From the NCBI GenBank assembly GCA_029861675.1, contig JAOTYV010000007.1, forward strand, positions 1 through 36,042: a stretch of DNA of 36,042 nt. The letters run 5' to 3'. The notes beneath the pieces were generated by a model that made no database searches, had not been told where the DNA came from, and saw nothing but the letters and a program-made list of their open reading frames with translations. A program made the position numbers and the translations under genes. The DNA is from Alphaproteobacteria bacterium (GTDB lineage Bacteria > Pseudomonadota > Alphaproteobacteria > UBA8366). Within the stretch, counting starts at the first letter, position 1. Every line of letters starts with the position of its first letter. Below, piece after piece: positions 1 through 8,335 of the stretch.

Positions 1-256
1 TCAGGATCACGTCCATGGTCGCCAGGTCCATCATCTCGGCGTCGGCCAGAGTATAGTGATCGCCTTCCTTGCGCCGAACTTCGAGCGGCTGTACCCGGGC
101 GAACAGCCGGTTGTGCCGGAACGACAGATGCTGCGGCAGATAATGGAACAGCGCATGACCCCGCCGCTGCGCTTCGAGCGCCATCACGAAACTGCTGTCG
201 GCGGCGATATCGATACTGGAGATCGGGTCCATCTGAATGGCGACGGCAAGGCTCAT
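1..256 (-). CDS. gshB: Glutathione synthetase, N-terminal part (cut by window edge)
   Basis: The reverse strand from the ATG at 256 encodes about 85 residues and runs off the left edge. It opens MSLAVAIQMDPISSIDIAAD and continues with SSFVMALEAQRRGHALFHYL. This matches the N-terminal substrate-binding domain of bacterial glutathione synthetase, whose E. coli version also has VMDPIANINIKKDSSFAMLLEAQRRG. The family joins gamma-glutamylcysteine to glycine using ATP in the cytoplasm, the second step of glutathione synthesis. The ATP-grasp domain lies outside the window. The ATG is 16 nt downstream of the SirB1-like gene's stop, so the two are probably co-transcribed. A GGAGAC stretch precedes the ATG and supports this start. 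Confidence 0.9.
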   Translation of the reverse strand, partial: MSLAVAIQMDPISSIDIAADSSFVMALEAQRRGHALFHYLPQHLSFRHNRLFARVQPLEVRRKEGDHYTLADAEMMDLATMDVIL

Positions 257-272
257 GGCGGTCTCCTGCGGC

Positions 273-1145
273 TCAGTTGAGGCGTTCGCGCAGACGCTGG
301 AGAAAGAGCGCGGCGTCCTGCCGCGGCCCTTCGCGAGTCTCGCGGGTCAAATAGTTTTCCAAGGCATCGGCGGCGGCGCGCAGGTTGCCCGCATGCGCGT
401 GCAGCAGGCCCGCCTCGCGCCACAGCGTAAGAACGTCGGGCGCAAACAACAACATGGTGTCGGCCACCGCGGCGGCCGCGTCGGTTTTCTCGAGCTGCAA
501 CAGCCGCAGCTTGATGTTGTTTTGCAGGCGCAGCAGCACTTCCCGGTCGGTGACCTCGGCGTAATGTTCCGGGCGCAGTTCGACCTCCTGTCCCTGCATC
601 GCCTTCAGCAGGCCGCGCAGGTCATCCGCGGCGCAAATCCGCCCGCCGTTGAACGGGTCGACAATGATCCGCTCCCCGTCGAGATCGAGCCGCACCAGGA
701 AGTGGCCCGGGAATCCCAGCCCCGCCATCGACCAGCCTTGCGCCCGTCCGGCGTGCAGATACAGGATGCCGAGCGCGATCGGCAGGCCCTTGCGCCGGTC
801 GATGACCCGCATCAGATTGGCGTTCTGCACGTCGTCATAGGTCAGCTCGTCACCGGCATAGCCATATTCGTCCAGCACGATCCGGTTCAGCGCGGCAACG
901 CACCGCCCGGCCGCGCCGGCGTCTGCTTCGAGGGCGGGGGCTTCGTAGGCGGCGGCGACGTCGCGCGCCAGGTCTTTCAGGTGGTTTTGATAGTGATCGA
1001 GCGCGACGCCGGGCCGATCGACCGACGCCAGGGCCAGCGCACCGTCTGCCAGATCGAATGGCGCCTCCGGTGCGGCGCCGATGCGCCGGAGGATAACTTT
1101 CGGATCGCCGTGGTCGCGTGCGTTCTCGGAATCGGCAGGTTTCAT
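273..1145 (-). CDS. SirB1-family transglutaminase-like/TPR protein
   Basis: A 290-residue protein that looks like the SirB1 (YchA) family: a transglutaminase-like core followed by a short helical, tetratricopeptide-like tail. The core contains a conserved DVQNANLMRVIDRRKGLPIA stretch, then YLHAGRAQGWSMAGLGFPGHFLVRL and a DPFNGG motif. The tail (about residues 190-285) has paired helices such as LLRLQNNIKLRLLQ. I see no cysteine in the usual transglutaminase active-site context, so a catalytic role is doubtful. Biochemical function is not established for the family. The start lies 4 nt from the stop of the upstream BON lipoprotein gene, and gshB follows after 16 nt, which suggests one operon. 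Confidence 0.82.
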   Translation of the reverse strand: MKPADSENARDHGDPKVILRRIGAAPEAPFDLADGALALASVDRPGVALDHYQNHLKDLARDVAAAYEAPALEADAGAAGRCVAALNRIVLDEYGYAGDELTYDDVQNANLMRVIDRRKGLPIALGILYLHAGRAQGWSMAGLGFPGHFLVRLDLDGERIIVDPFNGGRICAADDLRGLLKAMQGQEVELRPEHYAEVTDREVLLRLQNNIKLRLLQLEKTDAAAAVADTMLLFAPDVLTLWREAGLLHAHAGNLRAAADALENYLTRETREGPRQDAALFLQRLRERLN

Positions 1146-1149
1146 CGGC

Positions 1150-1806
1150 CTATGTGCCTTGCCCGGATTGGCGCGGTTCCTTCACGCGGACATGATTGAT
1201 CACCCGTCGGACATAGCTGATCGACCGGGCGTGATTGATCACCCGCGTCACCTCCGCCTGTGATTGGGCTATGCCGATCAGGTAGACCTTGCCGTTGACC
1301 GTTTCGATCGAATAGTTGACGCCCTTGATTTGCTTGTCGAAGGTAATCACCGTGCCGAGCTTGGTGGTGATCCACCGGTCCCGCGCGGCGTCGAGCAGAT
1401 CGCTGTCGTCGCGCGCCTGGATTTCATTGATGACTTCGGAGACGCCGTCGGCGCGCCAGGCGATCTTCACCGCTTCGATCCGGTCGGCGGGTTTTTCGAC
1501 CGCCCCGGTCAGCAAGACGCGGCCCTCGTGAACCTCGACCGAGACGTCGGTGAACAGGCTGGCGCTATGGCTCAACAAATTGGCGGCGATCTTCGTCTCG
1601 GTGCCGGTATCCGCCATTGATTTTTTCAAGCCGCGCTCCTGCATCGCAGCCTTTCCCACGCTGGCACCGGCGCCGGCCACCAGGGTCGGCCCGCACCCCG
1701 GCAAAATCGCTGCGGCGGCCAGAACTACGGCGAGGGCAACCGCCGGGCCGAAACCGCCTTGGCGGTGCGGGAATTGGCATCTCTGAGGGTTTTGTGCGCT
1801 GTGCAT
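1150..1806 (-). CDS. BON-domain outer-membrane/periplasmic lipoprotein
   Basis: A 218-residue predicted lipoprotein. The N terminus has a hydrophobic segment (about residues 21-35) ending in L-P-G-C with the acylated Cys at 38. Two BON domains follow, roughly residues 65-125 and 130-205. Each has the typical DVSVEVHEGRVLLTGAV or SIETVNGKVYLIGIAQ strand pattern and an I..VR(R)VIN-type end. BON proteins such as OsmY and DolP bind lipid surfaces and help maintain envelope integrity. The role here is inferred from that family. The ATG at 1806 is chosen because it directly precedes the signal peptide and has AAGG close upstream. A perfect 16-bp palindrome overlaps that ribosome binding site. Confidence 0.85.
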   Translation of the reverse strand: MHSAQNPQRCQFPHRQGGFGPAVALAVVLAAAAILPGCGPTLVAGAGASVGKAAMQERGLKKSMADTGTETKIAANLLSHSASLFTDVSVEVHEGRVLLTGAVEKPADRIEAVKIAWRADGVSEVINEIQARDDSDLLDAARDRWITTKLGTVITFDKQIKGVNYSIETVNGKVYLIGIAQSQAEVTRVINHARSISYVRRVINHVRVKEPRQSGQGT

Positions 1807-1809
1807 AAC

Positions 1810-1825
1810 CTTGCTGTACAGCAAG
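1810..1825. promoter_or_regulatory. Perfect 16-bp palindrome over the BON gene ribosome binding site
   Basis: CTTGCTGTACAGCAAG is a perfect dyad 3 nt upstream of the BON lipoprotein start codon. In mRNA it can fold as a 6-bp stem with a 4-nt loop and would partly cover the AAGG ribosome binding site. It could instead be a DNA operator. The function is inferred. Confidence 0.45.
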
Positions 1826-1856
1826 ACGGCTAGGAGTCGCAACCGTCGAGCGGTGC

Positions 1857-2222
1857 TTACTCGACGCCGCGGCGCCAGGCGTCGCGAAGATGGCGCGGGC
1901 GGCGCCAGGGCGATACGAGCATCGCGTCGAACCGCACATCCAGCGCCGCCAGGTCGGGCCGCGTGGACAGCAGCCACCCGGCGGCCCGCGTAATGCGGTC
2001 GCGCTGACGCAGGCTGATCGCCGCTGCCGCATCCGCCGCGCCGCCGCGCGCCTTTACCTCGATGACCGCGAGGATGCGGCCGCGTCGGGCGACGATATCG
2101 ATCTCGCCCAGCGGGCACCGCAGGCGCCGCGCGACCACCCGATAACCCCGCAGGCGCAGATCCAGGGCGCACAACGCCTCGGCGAAGCGGCCCCAGCGCA
2201 AGGCGCGCCGGCGCGCGGTCAT
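1857..2222 (-). CDS. yraN: YraN-family (UPF0102) nuclease-fold protein
   Basis: A 121-residue protein of the UPF0102/YraN family, which has a restriction-endonuclease-like fold. The signature is GEIDIVARRGRILAVIEVKA, giving the acidic residue plus E-x-K arrangement of PD-(D/E)XK nucleases at about residues 39-58. The N-terminal RRRALRWGRFAEALCALDLRLRGYRVV is also typical. Cellular function is not firmly established. Its ATG overlaps the rsmI stop as ATGA, so translation is probably coupled. The rsmI-yraN pair is common in proteobacteria. The C terminus keeps the usual FDAMLVSPWRRPRHLRDAWR pattern, so the gene looks intact. Confidence 0.9.
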   Translation of the reverse strand: MTARRRALRWGRFAEALCALDLRLRGYRVVARRLRCPLGEIDIVARRGRILAVIEVKARGGAADAAAAISLRQRDRITRAAGWLLSTRPDLAALDVRFDAMLVSPWRRPRHLRDAWRRGVE

Positions 2223-3103
2223 GTTTCTTCGGTGTCGGCGCCCTGGCGGTTCAGGCGCAATGCGCGGTCATACACCGCACGCCGCGGCAACCCGGTCTCG
2301 GCGCTCACCATGGACGCGGCGTCCCGCAAGCTGTGCGTCTTCAGGGCGGCGGCGAGCAAGGCGTCGCAATCGACGTCCGAGGGCGCCGCCTTCGCGCCCG
2401 GCGGGGCGATCACGATCACCACTTCGCCGCGCGGCGCCCCGGCCTCCGCGTAGTGTCCGGCCAGCGTGCCGAGGGCGCCACGGCGGATTTCCTCGAACCG
2501 CTTGGTCAGCTCGCGCGCCACCACCGCCTCGCGGTCGCCGAGTGCGCGCGCCATTGCGGCGAGGCTCGCGGCCAGCCGGCGCGGCGATTCGTAAACAATC
2601 AGCGAGGCGCGTAAATCGGCGACATCCGCCAAGGCGCGGTCGCGCTGGCCCGCCCGGGTCGGCAGGAAGCCGAGGAACAGGAATCGATCCGTCGGCAGGC
2701 CCGACGCCGATAAGGCGACGAGCGCGGCCGAGGCGCCCGGCAGCGCGGTGACCGGAATACCGGCCTCCACCGCCTCCTGAACCAGGCGATATCCCGGGTC
2801 GGCGATCAGCGGCGTCCCCGCGTCGGACACCAGGGCAACCCGCGCGCCGTCGGCGAGCCGGCGCAGCAAGGCAGGCCGTTTCCGGACGGCGTTGTGGTCA
2901 TGATACGGGGTCATCCGCGTCTCGAGGCCGTAGGCCTGTAGCAGCCGGCCGGTGACCCGCGTGTCCTCGCAGGCAATAAGGTCCGCGGCCTGTAAAATAT
3001 CCAATGCGCGCAACGTGATATCGCGCAAATTGCCGATCGGCGTAGGGACGATATAGAGCCCCGGTTCCGGTTTACTTTGTCGGCTTGCGCCGGTAGGCTC
3101 CAC
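2219..3103 (-). CDS. rsmI: 16S rRNA (cytidine(1402)-2'-O)-methyltransferase RsmI
   Basis: RsmI uses S-adenosylmethionine to methylate the 2'-OH of C1402 in the 16S rRNA decoding centre. The tetrapyrrole-methylase-type fold shows as YIVPTPIGNLRDIT near residue 17, IACEDTRVT near 43, VSDAGTPLIADPG near 92-104 and the PGASAALVALSASGL stretch after it. I chose the GTG at 3103, giving 294 residues, because it puts the first motif at the usual distance from the N terminus. No in-frame ATG exists nearer than 3535, and that one would extend the protein deep into the divergent gene at 3148. No strong ribosome binding site precedes this GTG, so the exact start is uncertain. The 3' end overlaps yraN by ATGA. 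Confidence 0.92.
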   Translation of the reverse strand: MEPTGASRQSKPEPGLYIVPTPIGNLRDITLRALDILQAADLIACEDTRVTGRLLQAYGLETRMTPYHDHNAVRKRPALLRRLADGARVALVSDAGTPLIADPGYRLVQEAVEAGIPVTALPGASAALVALSASGLPTDRFLFLGFLPTRAGQRDRALADVADLRASLIVYESPRRLAASLAAMARALGDREAVVARELTKRFEEIRRGALGTLAGHYAEAGAPRGEVVIVIAPPGAKAAPSDVDCDALLAAALKTHSLRDAASMVSAETGLPRRAVYDRALRLNRQGADTEET

Positions 3104-3147
3104 AGCCGAATCGGCTTTGGCGGGAACCGAACCTGGGGGGTTATCCG

Positions 3148-4530
3148 GTGCGACCGATTGCGAAGAATTCTGGTGTATTACCGTTTTCCGCTGCTGTGCG
3201 ATTTCTGGCGGCGTCCTTCGTTGCGCTTTTGGTGTTGTCTGCGTGTGGCCGCACGACTGTAGACGGTGGCGCCCAGCCGCGACAAGATTCGAATCTGCCG
3301 CAACTGCCGCCGCTGGAAGACTTGCGCGGTCCGACCGAGGGCGTCGATCCCAAAATGGCGGATATCTACCGCCGCCCCATTCCGCCGGATGGGACGATCC
3401 AGGTCGCGATTTTGCTGCCGCTTTCCGGGCCGAGCGGGCGGCTTGGAAAATCGATGCTGAACGCCGCCGAGATGGCGATGTTCGAGATCGCGAACGAGAA
3501 ATTCGCCCTGATGCCGCAGGATACCAAGGGGACACCCGACGGCGCGGCCGAGGCGGCGCGGCGGGCGATTATCGGCGGCGCCCAGCTGATCCTCGGCCCG
3601 TTATTGGCGACGTCGGTCCAGGCGGTCGCGCCTTTCGCCCAAGCGGCCAAGATGAACGTGGTGGCGTTTTCTAATTCCCGCAGTGTCGCCGGCAACGGTG
3701 TGTTTCTCATGGGCTTTGTGCCCAGCCAGCAGGTCGAGACGATCGTCGCCTACGCCAGTGCGAACGGGCTGAACCAATACGCTGTGCTGGCGCCGCGCGA
3801 TCCCTACGGCGAATCTGTCGTGGAAACGCTGCAGGCGGCGGTACCGCAACGGGGCGGTGAGATCGTGGCGACGCAATTTTACGGTCGCTCCGGCGCCGAC
3901 CATAGCGCCGAGGTCAAAACCATTGCCGACTATGACAGGCGCCGGAAGGACTTGATGGCGCAGCGTGCCGCGCTCGAGCGCCAGGGCGGCGAAGCCGCGC
4001 GCCAGGCGCTCAAGAAGCTCGAAAAACGGGATACCATCGGCGATGTGTCGTTCAATGCCATTTTGCTGCCGGAAACGGGGCAGGCGTTACGGACACTGGC
4101 GTCATTGCTGTCGTTCTACGATGTCGATCCCCCGGCGGTGCGGATCCTCGGTTTGCGCAATTGGGACGAGATGCCCAATCCGGGCGCGGAACCCGCCCTG
4201 GTCGGGTCATGGTATGCGGCGCCCACGCCGGTTGTCCGCAATCAATTCGTCGCCCGCTACCGCAAGGCCTTCCGGACCCGGCCGGCCCGTCTCGCCTCGC
4301 TCGCCTATGATGCTACCGCGCTTGCCGCGGTGCTGGCGCAGGGTGCGGAAGGCTCGGATTTTTCCCAGGAAGCGTTGACCAATCCCAATGGATTTCTCGG
4401 CGTCGATGGGCTGTTCCGGCTCAACCCGGACGGCATCGCGGAGCGCGCTTTGGCGGTCATCGAGGTGCAGCGTAAGGGGTTGAAGGTTGTGAAAGAGCCG
4501 ACCCGGACGTTCCAAAGCCTTACCAACTGA
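3148..4530 (+). CDS. LppC/LpoA-like lipoprotein (penicillin-binding-protein activator family)
   Basis: A 460-residue lipoprotein with a GTG start. The signal peptide has a hydrophobic segment (about 19-31) and the lipobox LSAC with Cys33. From about residue 75 the sequence follows the periplasmic-binding-protein type I fold: IQVAILLPLSGPSGRLGKSM, LGPLLATSVQAVAPFAQAAKM and VVAFSNSRSVAGNGVFLMGF, then a second lobe. It resembles the LppC/LpoA family, whose E. coli member activates the peptidoglycan synthase PBP1A from the outer membrane. Alphaproteobacterial relatives are often annotated only as ABC-type substrate-binding proteins, so the cell-wall role is an inference. It is the only rightward gene in a leftward block. 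Its start is 44 nt from the divergent rsmI start, and it converges on hemW with a 19-nt gap. Confidence 0.8.
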   Translation: MRPIAKNSGVLPFSAAVRFLAASFVALLVLSACGRTTVDGGAQPRQDSNLPQLPPLEDLRGPTEGVDPKMADIYRRPIPPDGTIQVAILLPLSGPSGRLGKSMLNAAEMAMFEIANEKFALMPQDTKGTPDGAAEAARRAIIGGAQLILGPLLATSVQAVAPFAQAAKMNVVAFSNSRSVAGNGVFLMGFVPSQQVETIVAYASANGLNQYAVLAPRDPYGESVVETLQAAVPQRGGEIVATQFYGRSGADHSAEVKTIADYDRRRKDLMAQRAALERQGGEAARQALKKLEKRDTIGDVSFNAILLPETGQALRTLASLLSFYDVDPPAVRILGLRNWDEMPNPGAEPALVGSWYAAPTPVVRNQFVARYRKAFRTRPARLASLAYDATALAAVLAQGAEGSDFSQEALTNPNGFLGVDGLFRLNPDGIAERALAVIEVQRKGLKVVKEPTRTFQSLTN

Positions 4531-4549
4531 TCGGCCGCGGCGGGCGGGG

Positions 4550-5695
4550 TCAGCTCAGCAATTCGAGGATCAGCCGGTCGAGCCGCTGCCGGCCGGCCGG
4601 GGTCGCGCGCAGGACGTCCGTATCCGACACCAGAAACCCGCCGGCGACGAGATCGGCGATCCGCGCGACATCGAGCGCCGTATCGCCCGGCCCGGGCGCG
4701 AGGCGGTCCCAGCGGATACCCTCGGCCAGCCGCAGCCCCATCAAGACGGTTTCGGTCAGCCGCTCCTCGGCGCTCAGCGCGAACCGTTCTTCCTCGCCAT
4801 GGCCCGCCGCCTCCACCGCGGACAGCCATTCCTCGGGGCGCCGGATGCGCTGAACGGCGGCCTTGGCGCCCTCGACGGTCACCCGCCCGTGCGCGCCGGG
4901 GCCAACCCCTACATAGTCCTGATAGCGCCAATAGGTCAGGTTGTGGCGGCTTTCGCTGCCGGGCCGGGCATGGTTGGAAATCTCATAGGCCGGCAGCCCG
5001 GCTGCCGCCAGCCGCTGCTGCGTGATCTCGTAGAGCGCGGCCGCGGTCGGTTCCGCGGCGGTCAGCGTTTCGCCGCGCGCGGTGCGGCGGTGAAAGGCGG
5101 TGCCGGGCTCGATGGTCAACTGGTAGAGCGAAAGGTGATCGCCCGCGAGATCGAGCGCACGGTCGAGTTCATCGGTCCACGCGGCTTCGGTCTGTCCTTG
5201 CCGTGCATAGATCAAATCGAAGGAATAGCGCGGAAAATGGCGCTGCGCGAGCGCAATCGCGGACAGGGCCTCCGCCGTATCATGGCCGCGGCCGAGCGCC
5301 CGCAAGGCGTCGTCGTCGAGCGCCTGCACGCCGAGCGAAACGCGGTTGACGCCGGCGGCGCGAAAATCGGCGAACCGGTGCGCCTCGACGGAGGTCGGAT
5401 TCGCTTCCAGCGTAATTTCGATGTCACCCGCGAACGGCCAGTGTTCGGCGGCGCGGGAAATGATCGCGGCGGCGGTCTCCGGCGGCATCAGCGACGGCGT
5501 GCCGCCACCGAAGAATATGCTGGTCAGCGGCCGTCCCGCGGTCTCGAGGGAGGCGGTGTCGAGATCGCGCAGCAGCGCGGCGCGCCACCGTGCCTGATCC
5601 ACGGAATCGCGGACATGGCTGTTGAAGTCGCAATAGGGGCATTTCGACAGGCAGAAGGGCCAGTGGACATAGAGCGCCAGCGGATCGGCCGTCAT
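4550..5695 (-). CDS. hemW: Radical SAM heme chaperone HemW
   Basis: A 381-residue radical SAM protein. [12 protein letters not shown] supplies the CX3CX2C cluster (Cys15, 19, 22) for the 4Fe-4S/SAM site. [20 protein letters not shown] and [19 protein letters not shown] follow in the usual order. The family was long called oxygen-independent coproporphyrinogen oxidase-like. It lacks the N-terminal part of true HemN and is now regarded as a heme-trafficking chaperone. The ATG at 5695 overlaps the rdgB TGA as ATGA, which fixes this start over an in-frame ATG 18 nt upstream. The C-terminal winged-helix-like part ([24 protein letters not shown]) is present. Confidence 0.93.
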   Translation of the reverse strand: MTADPLALYVHWPFCLSKCPYCDFNSHVRDSVDQARWRAALLRDLDTASLETAGRPLTSIFFGGGTPSLMPPETAAAIISRAAEHWPFAGDIEITLEANPTSVEAHRFADFRAAGVNRVSLGVQALDDDALRALGRGHDTAEALSAIALAQRHFPRYSFDLIYARQGQTEAAWTDELDRALDLAGDHLSLYQLTIEPGTAFHRRTARGETLTAAEPTAAALYEITQQRLAAAGLPAYEISNHARPGSESRHNLTYWRYQDYVGVGPGAHGRVTVEGAKAAVQRIRRPEEWLSAVEAAGHGEEERFALSAEERLTETVLMGLRLAEGIRWDRLAPGPGDTALDVARIADLVAGGFLVSDTDVLRATPAGRQRLDRLILELLS

Positions 5696-6318
5696 GGCAC
5701 GGGCGCGAAGCACGCGTCGATCAGCCGGCGAAACGCCGCCGCCCGGTGGCTGATCCGGTGCTTTGCCTCGGCTTCCATCTCGCCGAAGGTGAGGGAGCCG
5801 GGCTGGCCGTCATGGAGCGGCAGAAACATCGGGTCGTAGCCGAAGCCCCGGTCGCCACGGGGCGGCCAGGTCAGCACCCCATGCACTTGGCCCTCGAAGC
5901 ATTCCTTGTGGCCGTCCGGCCAGACGAGCGCGAGCGCACAGGCGAAATAGGCGGAACGGTCCGCCGCGCCGGCCAGTTCCCGGTGCACTTTTTCCATGGC
6001 CAGCGCGAAGTCGCGGTCCGGCCCGGCCCAGCGCGCCGAATATATCCCCGGTGCGCCGTCCAGTGCGGGCACGACGAGGCCGGAATCATCGGCAAGCGCC
6101 GGTTCGCCCGCCGCATGGGCGGCGGCCGCGGCCTTGAGCGCCGCGTTCTCGAGGAATGTCGCGCCGGTTTCCTCGGGCTCGTCCAATCCAAGATCGCCGG
6201 CCGAGAGGGTGGCGATGCCGAGCGGGCCTACCAACGCCGCGATCTCCGCCACCTTGCCCGCGTTGTGGCTCGCGATAATCAGCCGGTCGCCCCGGGTACG
6301 ATCGAAACGCCGCGCCAC
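5692..6318 (-). CDS. rdgB: dITP/XTP pyrophosphatase RdgB (HAM1 family)
   Basis: A 208-residue house-cleaning nucleotide pyrophosphatase that removes non-canonical purine triphosphates (dITP, XTP). Visible motifs are [14 protein letters not shown] near the N terminus, [10 protein letters not shown], the metal-binding [30 protein letters not shown] and the C-terminal ISHRAAAFR. The GTG at 6318 is chosen because a strong GGAGG lies 7 nt upstream, overlapping the end of rph. No ATG fits. It starts just after the rph stop codon and ends in an ATGA overlap with hemW, so rph-rdgB-hemW form a tight operon. Confidence 0.94.
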   Translation of the reverse strand: MARRFDRTRGDRLIIASHNAGKVAEIAALVGPLGIATLSAGDLGLDEPEETGATFLENAALKAAAAAHAAGEPALADDSGLVVPALDGAPGIYSARWAGPDRDFALAMEKVHRELAGAADRSAYFACALALVWPDGHKECFEGQVHGVLTWPPRGDRGFGYDPMFLPLHDGQPGSLTFGEMEAEAKHRISHRAAAFRRLIDACFAPVP

Positions 6319-6320
6319 CT

Positions 6321-7031
6321 TTATTCCTCCAGGGCCTTTCGCTGGGCCTCGCACAATTCGCCGATGCCTTTTTCCGCAAGATCGAGCAGCGCGTCGAAAT
6401 CGGTCCGGCTGAACGGATCGCCCTCGGCCGTGCCCTGCACCTCCACCAGGCCGCCCTCCCCGGTCAGGACGAAATTGGCGTCGGCCTGCGCCGTCGAATC
6501 CTCGGCATAGTCGAGGTCCAGCACCGCGGCGCCTTCCCACAATCCGCACGATACGGCGGCAACCTGGCTGGTCATGGGAACCGCGGCGATCGCGCGAATT
6601 TTCTGGAGATGGCGAAATGCCAGGTACAGCGCCACATAACCGCCGGTGATCGATGCGGTCCGTGTGCCGCCATCGGCCTGGATGACATCGCAATCGACAC
6701 GGATCTGGCGTTCGCCGAAGCCCCGCAAATCCGTAACCGCGCGCAAGCTGCGGCCAATCAGGCGTTGGATTTCCTGGGTGCGGCCCGATCCCGCGGTTCG
6801 CCGCCGGTCGTTCCTTGTGTCGGTCGCGCGCGGCAGCATGCCATATTCCGCGGTGACCCATCCGCCGCCGCTGTTGCGCAGGAAGGGCGGCACGTTGTCC
6901 TCGACGCTGGCGGTGCAGAGGACGTGCGTGTCGCCGAATTTCACCAGGCACGAGCCTTCGGCGTATTTCGATACTTCCGTTTCCATCGTCACCGCGCGCA
7001 GCGCGTTATTTTCTCGACCGGACGGGCGCAT
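6321..7031 (-). CDS. rph: Ribonuclease PH
   Basis: A 236-residue phosphorolytic 3'-5' exoribonuclease that trims tRNA 3' ends. E. coli Rph is 238 residues long. It begins [12 protein letters not shown] and has [53 protein letters not shown] (phosphate-binding arginines) and [20 protein letters not shown]. The ATG at 7031 is preceded by GGGGGA about 5 nt away, which decides this start over in-frame ATGs further upstream. It is divergent from hrcA across a 185-nt spacer and leads the rph-rdgB-hemW operon. Confidence 0.95.
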   Translation of the reverse strand: MRPSGRENNALRAVTMETEVSKYAEGSCLVKFGDTHVLCTASVEDNVPPFLRNSGGGWVTAEYGMLPRATDTRNDRRRTAGSGRTQEIQRLIGRSLRAVTDLRGFGERQIRVDCDVIQADGGTRTASITGGYVALYLAFRHLQKIRAIAAVPMTSQVAAVSCGLWEGAAVLDLDYAEDSTAQADANFVLTGEGGLVEVQGTAEGDPFSRTDFDALLDLAEKGIGELCEAQRKALEE

Positions 7032-7178
7032 GCTTTCCCCCTGTTGCATTTCGCGGCCGAAGCTAAACCCTGCCGCGGGCCCCGTCCAGCGCGCCGAGCG
7101 CACCGAGCGCACCGCCGCGCCGCAAGAATTCCGGAAAACCGCCGCGCCCTCGCCGCCGGATGCAAACGGCGCCGCTCA

Positions 7179-7207
7179 TTGACGGTGCCTGGGGGGCTCA
7201 CTACATT
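7179..7207 (+). promoter_or_regulatory. Predicted housekeeping-type promoter of hrcA
   Basis: TTGACG (7179-7184) and TACATT (7202-7207) are separated by 17 nt, a good match to a sigma-70-like promoter. Expected initiation is about 7213-7215, only a few bases before the hrcA ATG at 7217. The transcript would then have almost no leader. Confidence 0.5.
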
Positions 7208-7216
7208 CCGAACAGG

Positions 7217-8260
7217 ATGTCCAATCAGTTAAACGAACGATCCAGGGAAATTTTCGGGCACCTCGTCGAGGCGTATTTGAAGACCGGCGAGCCGGTCGGC
7301 TCGCGGACGCTCTCGCTCAAATCGGGCCTGAAATTGTCGCCGGCGACGATCCGCAACGTCATGGCGGATCTAGAGGAATCCGGTCTGCTGTACGCCCCGC
7401 ACACGTCGGCGGGCCGGCTGCCGACGGATGCCGGGTTGCGCCTGTTCGTCGATGGCATTCTCGAGATCGGCAACCTCACCCGGGACGAACGCGCGAATAT
7501 CGAGGCGCAATGCAAGGCGTCCGGGCTGAATTTGAACAATTTGCTCGAAGAGGCATCGACGCTGCTCAGCGGTTTGTCGCAATGTACGGCGCTGGTAATG
7601 GCGCCGAAAGGCGAAGAAAAACTGCGCCATATCGAATTCCTAAATCTCGGCCCCGGCCGGGCGCTGGTGGTCTTGGTGGGCGACGGCGGGACCGTCGAGA
7701 ACCGGGTGATCGACGTGCCGATCGGGCTGCCCGCATCGAGCCTGGTCGAGGCGAGCAACTTCCTGTCGGCGAAGATGATCGGTCGCACGCTCCGCGAATG
7801 TCAAATCGAGATGGAACAGGAAATCACCGCGCACCGTACCGAACTGGACGCCTTGACCCAGAAGGTGGTGGCGGCCGGTCTGGCGACCTGGACCAACAGC
7901 GGCGACGCCGACAACGGCATGCTGATCGTTCGCGGGCAGGCCCATTTGCTGGAAGACGTTACCGCGATGGGCGATCTCGAGCGGATTCGCGGCCTGTTCG
8001 AGGCGCTGGAGACCAAGCAGTCCTTGTTGCGGCTGATCGAGGCGGCGGACGTCGCCGAAGGCGTGCAGATTTTCATTGGCGCGGAAAACGCGCTTTTCTC
8101 GATGGCCGGCTGTTCGATGGTCATCGCGCCGTTTGCGAACTCCGAGGAACGGATCGTCGGCGCCATAGGCGTTCTTGGCCCCACGCGGATGAATTACGGA
8201 CGGATCATTCCGATGGTCGACTACACCGCGAAAATCGTCGGGCGCCTGGTGGGCCAATAA
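7217..8260 (+). CDS. hrcA: Heat-inducible transcription repressor HrcA
   Basis: A 347-residue repressor that binds CIRCE operators and keeps chaperone genes (groESL, in some bacteria dnaK) off until heat shock. The N-terminal winged helix reads LNERSREIFGHLVEAYLKTG, EPVGSRTLSLKSGLKLSPAT, IRNVMADLEESGLLYAPHTS and AGRLPTDAG. The C-terminal dimerisation/GAF-like part includes FIGAENALFSMAGCSMVIAPF, GAIGVLGPTRMNYGRIIPMVDYTAK. The ATG at 7217 fits the family N terminus. No good ribosome binding site is visible. grpE follows after 75 nt. I found no CIRCE sequence in the spacers before hrcA, grpE or dnaK, so its targets probably lie elsewhere, groESL being the usual one in alphaproteobacteria. Confidence 0.96.
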   Translation: MSNQLNERSREIFGHLVEAYLKTGEPVGSRTLSLKSGLKLSPATIRNVMADLEESGLLYAPHTSAGRLPTDAGLRLFVDGILEIGNLTRDERANIEAQCKASGLNLNNLLEEASTLLSGLSQCTALVMAPKGEEKLRHIEFLNLGPGRALVVLVGDGGTVENRVIDVPIGLPASSLVEASNFLSAKMIGRTLRECQIEMEQEITAHRTELDALTQKVVAAGLATWTNSGDADNGMLIVRGQAHLLEDVTAMGDLERIRGLFEALETKQSLLRLIEAADVAEGVQIFIGAENALFSMAGCSMVIAPFANSEERIVGAIGVLGPTRMNYGRIIPMVDYTAKIVGRLVGQ

Positions 8261-8282
8261 TTCGATGGGCTCGCGCGCCGGC

Positions 8283-8314
8283 CTTGGCGGGCTGCGGCGC
8301 ACCACCCAGATATT
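8283..8314 (+). promoter_or_regulatory. Weak candidate heat-shock promoter before grpE
   Basis: CTTG at 8283-8286 is followed after 18 nt by CCCAGATAT, only partly resembling an RpoH -10 element. It lies in the hrcA-grpE spacer. The match is much poorer than the one before dnaK and may be chance. Confidence 0.22.
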
Positions 8315-8335
8315 TATGAACACGGGAAATGGAAT

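Noticed and set aside
3104..3535. A longer RsmI with a start at 3535 (438 residues)
   Set aside because: The extension is antisense to the LppC-like gene, Arg/Ser/Pro-rich and absent from the RsmI family layout.
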